The notes under the pieces were generated by a model. The model was given only the letters and a program-made list of their open reading frames with translations, had not been told where the DNA came from and did not search any database. This document shows, piece after piece, positions 29,685 through 32,395 of a stretch of DNA of 32,395 bases. Origin of the DNA: Patescibacteria group bacterium UBA1875 (lineage in GTDB: Bacteria; Patescibacteriota; CPR2; UBA1875). Both the position numbers and the translations under genes were made by a program. Where the stretch lies: assembly GCA_002338125.1 (NCBI GenBank), contig DDHN01000001.1, positions 1 to 32,395 on the forward strand, given 5' to 3'. Each line of letters begins with the position of its first letter. Within the stretch, counting starts at the first letter, position 1.

Positions 29685-30887
29685 TTATTCATATCTCAAA
29701 GCTTCAAGGGCATCAATTTTCGAAGCTCGATAAGAAGGATAAATACCGGTCATGAAACTGATAATCGTAGCTGTTATAAAGGTGATGGCAACAAAAATAA
29801 AAGGAGCATAAAAAATTTCTACTGGTTTATTCCCAGTTCTTTGGGCAAGACTAGCAATAAAATCATTTAGAGTACCTCCAACTGCAAGGCCAAAAATAAT
29901 CCCAATCAGAGAGCCTAAAACCCCTATAAAAATAGCTTCGGTGATGAACAATTTCCAAATATCGCTACTAGAAGTTCCTAAAACTTTCATAAAGCTTATC
30001 TCCCTAGTTTTTTCAAGCAGTGAGATCGTCAGAGTGTTAAACATCCCCAAAGCTGCGACAATTACAGCAATAGCCCCAAATGAAAGCAGGATTAGCTGGA
30101 AGATCGAAAAGAATTGATTTATCTGGTCAACGGTATCTTTAAGAGTAGCCGTTTTGTAACCGAGATTTTCTAACTGAATTTTAGCGTTATCAGTGAACTC
30201 CTTATCGGTTACTTTAACTTTTGCTGAACTGTAATTCACAACTCCATAATCCTTGAAAACGTTTAACGGAACATATAAGTAAGGGGAATCCTCACTGGCC
30301 AAGACCCCTACTATTTTGAAATCCTCCTCTTTCATAATCGGTTCACTGTCTTCATTCAAATACTCCGAACCAATATTTGTTTTGACGGTAATAGTTTCAT
30401 CTATCAAACCACTACTATCTTCGTAGCCAAGTTGTCGGGCAACTGTTTTATTGACCACTGTTTGTTTTACAGCATTATTCTCATAGATAGTCCCTGATTC
30501 GAGATCGGTTTCTTCCATCTTCAAATATTCTGTATTTTTCCCATATACCACACCCTCGATTGAGGCTGTACCAACTGTAAAGTTACCAACTAGGTTTAGT
30601 TGAGGTTCCGCCAACTCTACGTTAGCTAATCCTTTAAATTTTTCTATGGTATTATCATCAATTCTAATGATTTTCGATTTTCCGGGGGTGACTTCCACAA
30701 TTTGTAAGGCTTCCAAATTAGCTACCTCTTGGGTAGAAATCCGTTGAAGCCCATAACCAAGTGAAATTAGAAAAATAATAAAGCCGACTCCAATAGCAAT
30801 CCCCGCGATAGTCAAAAAAGAGCGTAATTTATGACCGACGATACTTCTTATAGCCAGTCGAGCAATATATGTTCTTCTCATGCTCAT
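29685..30887 (-). CDS. MacB/FtsX-type ABC transporter permease
   Basis: 400 residues with the MacB topology. One N-terminal helix (about 24-44, after the amphipathic AIRSIVGHKLRS) precedes a large outer MacB_PCD domain (about 50-250). Three C-terminal helices (roughly 263-285, 315-340 and 365-388) follow, ending in the classic GIYPSYRASKIDALEALRYE. Such systems drive mechanotransmission or export of peptides, lipoproteins or toxins instead of import. Its ATG overlaps the ATPase stop (ATGA), so the pair is one unit. A second in-frame ATG two codons in is also possible. Confidence 0.93.
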   Translation of the reverse strand: MSMRRTYIARLAIRSIVGHKLRSFLTIAGIAIGVGFIIFLISLGYGLQRISTQEVANLEALQIVEVTPGKSKIIRIDDNTIEKFKGLANVELAEPQLNLVGNFTVGTASIEGVVYGKNTEYLKMEETDLESGTIYENNAVKQTVVNKTVARQLGYEDSSGLIDETITVKTNIGSEYLNEDSEPIMKEEDFKIVGVLASEDSPYLYVPLNVFKDYGVVNYSSAKVKVTDKEFTDNAKIQLENLGYKTATLKDTVDQINQFFSIFQLILLSFGAIAVIVAALGMFNTLTISLLEKTREISFMKVLGTSSSDIWKLFITEAIFIGVLGSLIGIIFGLAVGGTLNDFIASLAQRTGNKPVEIFYAPFIFVAITFITATIISFMTGIYPSYRASKIDALEALRYE

Positions 30888-31669
30888 ACCGGAACCTCAC
30901 TCGCCTCTTCCGGCACCACATCGCCAACCATTTCATCTTCGCGAACATTTACAGCTTTTTTTGTCTTGATAGAGGTTATCCGACCATCCTCCATTTTAAT
31001 AACTTTGGTAGCATAACTCTCGTAAGCTGGATTATGAGTTACCATTATAACAGTTCTTTTAGACTCAGAATTTAGATATTGTAAAACATACATCAAATCA
31101 TTAGCTGAAACAGTATCAAGATTTCCAGTTGGTTCATCGGTAACAAGTATCCAAGGGTTGCTGACTAAGGCCCTAACCACAGAAACCCGTTGCTGTTGAC
31201 CACCCGATAATTCAGCCGGGGCATTCTTTTCGAATTCTTCCAATCTGAATAAATGGAGTAATTTTCTAGCCCTATTAACGCTTTTACGAAAACTATGACC
31301 AGCAATAGATAGTGGCAAAGCCACGTTCTCAGCCACATTCAATGACTTTATCCAGTTTGATTGTTGTTGGACTATACCAAACTTTTTTTGTCTAAACTCG
31401 GCTCGCTTGTCACTCTCTAAAGCGTAAATATCAGTATTTCGAATATATACCTTACCGGATGTTGGTACTTCAAGACCAACTATCGTGTTAAGAAGAGTAC
31501 TTTTACCACAACCGGAAGGACCGAAGATAACTACAAATTCCCCGGAATAAATTTCAAAATCAAGCCCTTTTAAAACCTCAACTGTGCCTTTACCAACCTT
31601 AAACGACTTATAAAGGTTCTTAACCTTTATAACTGGCTTTCTTTTCTTAGCTGTTTTTTTTGCGGGCAT
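30884..31669 (-). CDS. MacB/LolD-type ABC transporter ATPase
   Basis: 261 residues: Walker A GPSGCGKSTLL (50-60), Q-loop near 100-103, signature LSGGQQQRVSVVRAL (154-168), Walker B ILVTDEP (174-180), D-loop GNLDT and H-loop MVTHNP. A Lys-rich N-terminus (MPAKKTAKKRK) and an acidic C-terminal extension (about 236-261) go beyond the usual ~225 residues. The ATG has a short-spaced AGGAGG (31673-31678). A TTTACA / 16 bp / TAAAAT promoter fits in the 57-nt gap to the FN3 protein gene. It energises the permease encoded next. Confidence 0.95.
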   Translation of the reverse strand: MPAKKTAKKRKPVIKVKNLYKSFKVGKGTVEVLKGLDFEIYSGEFVVIFGPSGCGKSTLLNTIVGLEVPTSGKVYIRNTDIYALESDKRAEFRQKKFGIVQQQSNWIKSLNVAENVALPLSIAGHSFRKSVNRARKLLHLFRLEEFEKNAPAELSGGQQQRVSVVRALVSNPWILVTDEPTGNLDTVSANDLMYVLQYLNSESKRTVIMVTHNPAYESYATKVIKMEDGRITSIKTKKAVNVREDEMVGDVVPEEASEVPV

Positions 31670-31693
31670 CCCCCTCCTAAAATTCTTTATCCT

Positions 31694-31721
31694 TATTTTA
31701 CCTTTTTCAAATTATTTGTAA
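31694..31721 (-). promoter_or_regulatory. Likely promoter of the ABC transporter pair
   Basis: TTTACA, a 16-bp spacer and TAAAAT on the minus strand, between the FN3-protein stop at 31727 and the AGGAGG before the ATPase ATG. Confidence 0.5.
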
Positions 31722-31726
31722 ACTTT

Positions 31727-32395
31727 TTATTCAAACAACCACCCAATAGCCCCCTCTAAGGCAGAAAGAATAGCATCAAAGACACTCCTTGAAGCTTGGG
31801 GGGTTAGGGCTGAATATTCGTTACTGACACCTTGGTTAGAAGCAGCGTCACTTGATAAGATGCGGAAATGATACGGAGAAGAGGTTTTTAGCTCAGAGAT
31901 GATTACAACATGGGAGGTGGTAAGAGCGGTATCTTCTTGGGTACGAGAGGTGTATTCACCACTACTACCAATACCATATTCTACTTGGGAGGTTGCTGGT
32001 TCATCAGTCTCCCAAGAGACGACTAGTTGACCTTTGGAGTCAAGACCATAGCCAGTGATATCGGTTTCGGTAGTAACAGCTGAGATAGCTGGGGGTCTGG
32101 TATCATAGTCTGTTCGAACTCTGTTTTGGTCACTGAGAGCTTGGTTACCATAGGCATCACGTCCAAGAGCCCTGATAAGGTAGTCGGTATTGTCAAGGAG
32201 GCCGGAAACTAGAAGAGAATGAGAGGTAGTAAGCTTTGATTTAGAGATTTCTTTGACTGAACCACCAGAAGCTTTTTGGTACTCAATGACTGAGGTGAGT
32301 GGGACGTTACTCTCCCAAGTGACTTTAAGGGTAGAGGTAGCAGTATTCTTTTGTTGTTCGAAGCGGACATTGGAGATACGAGGGTAGGTTAGGGT
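31727..32395 (-). CDS. Fibronectin type III repeat protein, partial (5' end off the window)
   Basis: 222 codons and a TAA stop at 31727-31729; the frame stays open to the right edge without a start. Two FN3-like units are visible. The first has VTWESNVPLTSVIEYQK...VSGLLDNTDYLIRALGRDAYGN; the second has PAISAVTTETDI..., VVSWETDEPATSQVEYGIG and ELKTSSPYHFRILSSDAASNQG. The TSQVEYG / L.P.T.Y.F.I.S.D..GN pattern is that of FN3 modules in bacterial surface proteins. The last ~25 residues (SRSVFDAILSALEGAIGWLF) form a hydrophobic C-terminal helix that may anchor or associate with the membrane. Codons end in C far more often than in neighbouring genes. It is directly upstream of the ABC pair, which may or may not be linked to it. 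Confidence 0.85.
   Translation of the reverse strand, partial: TLTYPRISNVRFEQQKNTATSTLKVTWESNVPLTSVIEYQKASGGSVKEISKSKLTTSHSLLVSGLLDNTDYLIRALGRDAYGNQALSDQNRVRTDYDTRPPAISAVTTETDITGYGLDSKGQLVVSWETDEPATSQVEYGIGSSGEYTSRTQEDTALTTSHVVIISELKTSSPYHFRILSSDAASNQGVSNEYSALTPQASRSVFDAILSALEGAIGWLFE

Noticed and set aside
1..32395. CRISPR arrays, insertion sequences, prophage genes, rRNA, tRNA genes
   Set aside because: No regularly spaced repeats, transposase or phage motifs, or cloverleafs other than the tRNA-like part of tmRNA were seen.
1..32395. Recoded UGA (Gly) as in some CPR lineages
   Set aside because: UGA acts as a normal stop at the end of the ABC ATPase gene, and no conserved Gly positions are read from UGA.

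Overview
The window is compact, AT-rich bacterial DNA using the standard code (TAA, TAG and TGA all act as stops). The gene set suggests an ultra-small Candidate Phyla Radiation (Patescibacteria) genome. It combines housekeeping genes (gyrB-gyrA, pheS-pheT, argS, smpB, ssrA, rmuC, a UvrD-type helicase) with a SipW/TasA-like secretion cluster, a TraD/VirD4-like membrane ATPase in an ordinary chromosomal setting, a VanW-related L,D-transpeptidase, FN3-repeat and lamin-tail surface proteins, and several small orphan membrane proteins. The CPR assignment is inference; the exact phylum cannot be read from the sequence.

Layout (most genes are on the minus strand). 1-1895: a three-gene minus-strand cluster of a TasA/camelysin-like protein, a SipW-type signal peptidase and a lamin-tail protein that runs off the left edge. 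Two of its products carry the SipW-type signal. 1896-2208: a terminator and a possible small RNA. 2209-6795: gyrB-gyrA with a clear promoter. 6931-11508: L,D-transpeptidase, an acidic hypothetical protein and a TraD-like ATPase. 11578-16130: two small membrane proteins, then pheS-pheT. PheT carries a complete NlpC/P60-type peptidase domain inside its B5 domain. 16169-16608: a strongly folded, roughly 400-nt RNA gene with its own promoter and terminator that I cannot assign to a family. 16697-21798: rmuC, a metallo-beta-lactamase-fold hydrolase, a SprT-like metallopeptidase and a UvrD helicase-nuclease fusion. 21899-24133 (plus strand): a PP2C-like domain / membrane segment / probable beta-propeller protein, meeting a CapA-like protein tail to tail. 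25529-28445: argS and smpB diverge from a perfect 13-bp-arm palindrome, followed by a ZIP metal transporter. 28471-29644: a small membrane protein, tmRNA (ssrA), and a headless remnant of a secreted-protein gene. 29685-32395: a MacB-type ABC permease and ATPase, and the C-terminal end of an FN3-repeat protein running off the right edge.

Themes. SmpB and tmRNA form a trans-translation pair within 2 kb. The left edge (SipW/TasA/LTD) and right edge (FN3 protein, MacB-like exporter) both concern the cell surface. Many transcription units have a -10 box 6-8 nt before the ATG and no Shine-Dalgarno sequence, which suggests leaderless mRNAs. Genes inside operons, and gyrB, have SD sequences or overlap the preceding gene. 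The most novel items are the NlpC/P60 insertion in PheT and the orphan structured RNA directly upstream of the pheST operon.
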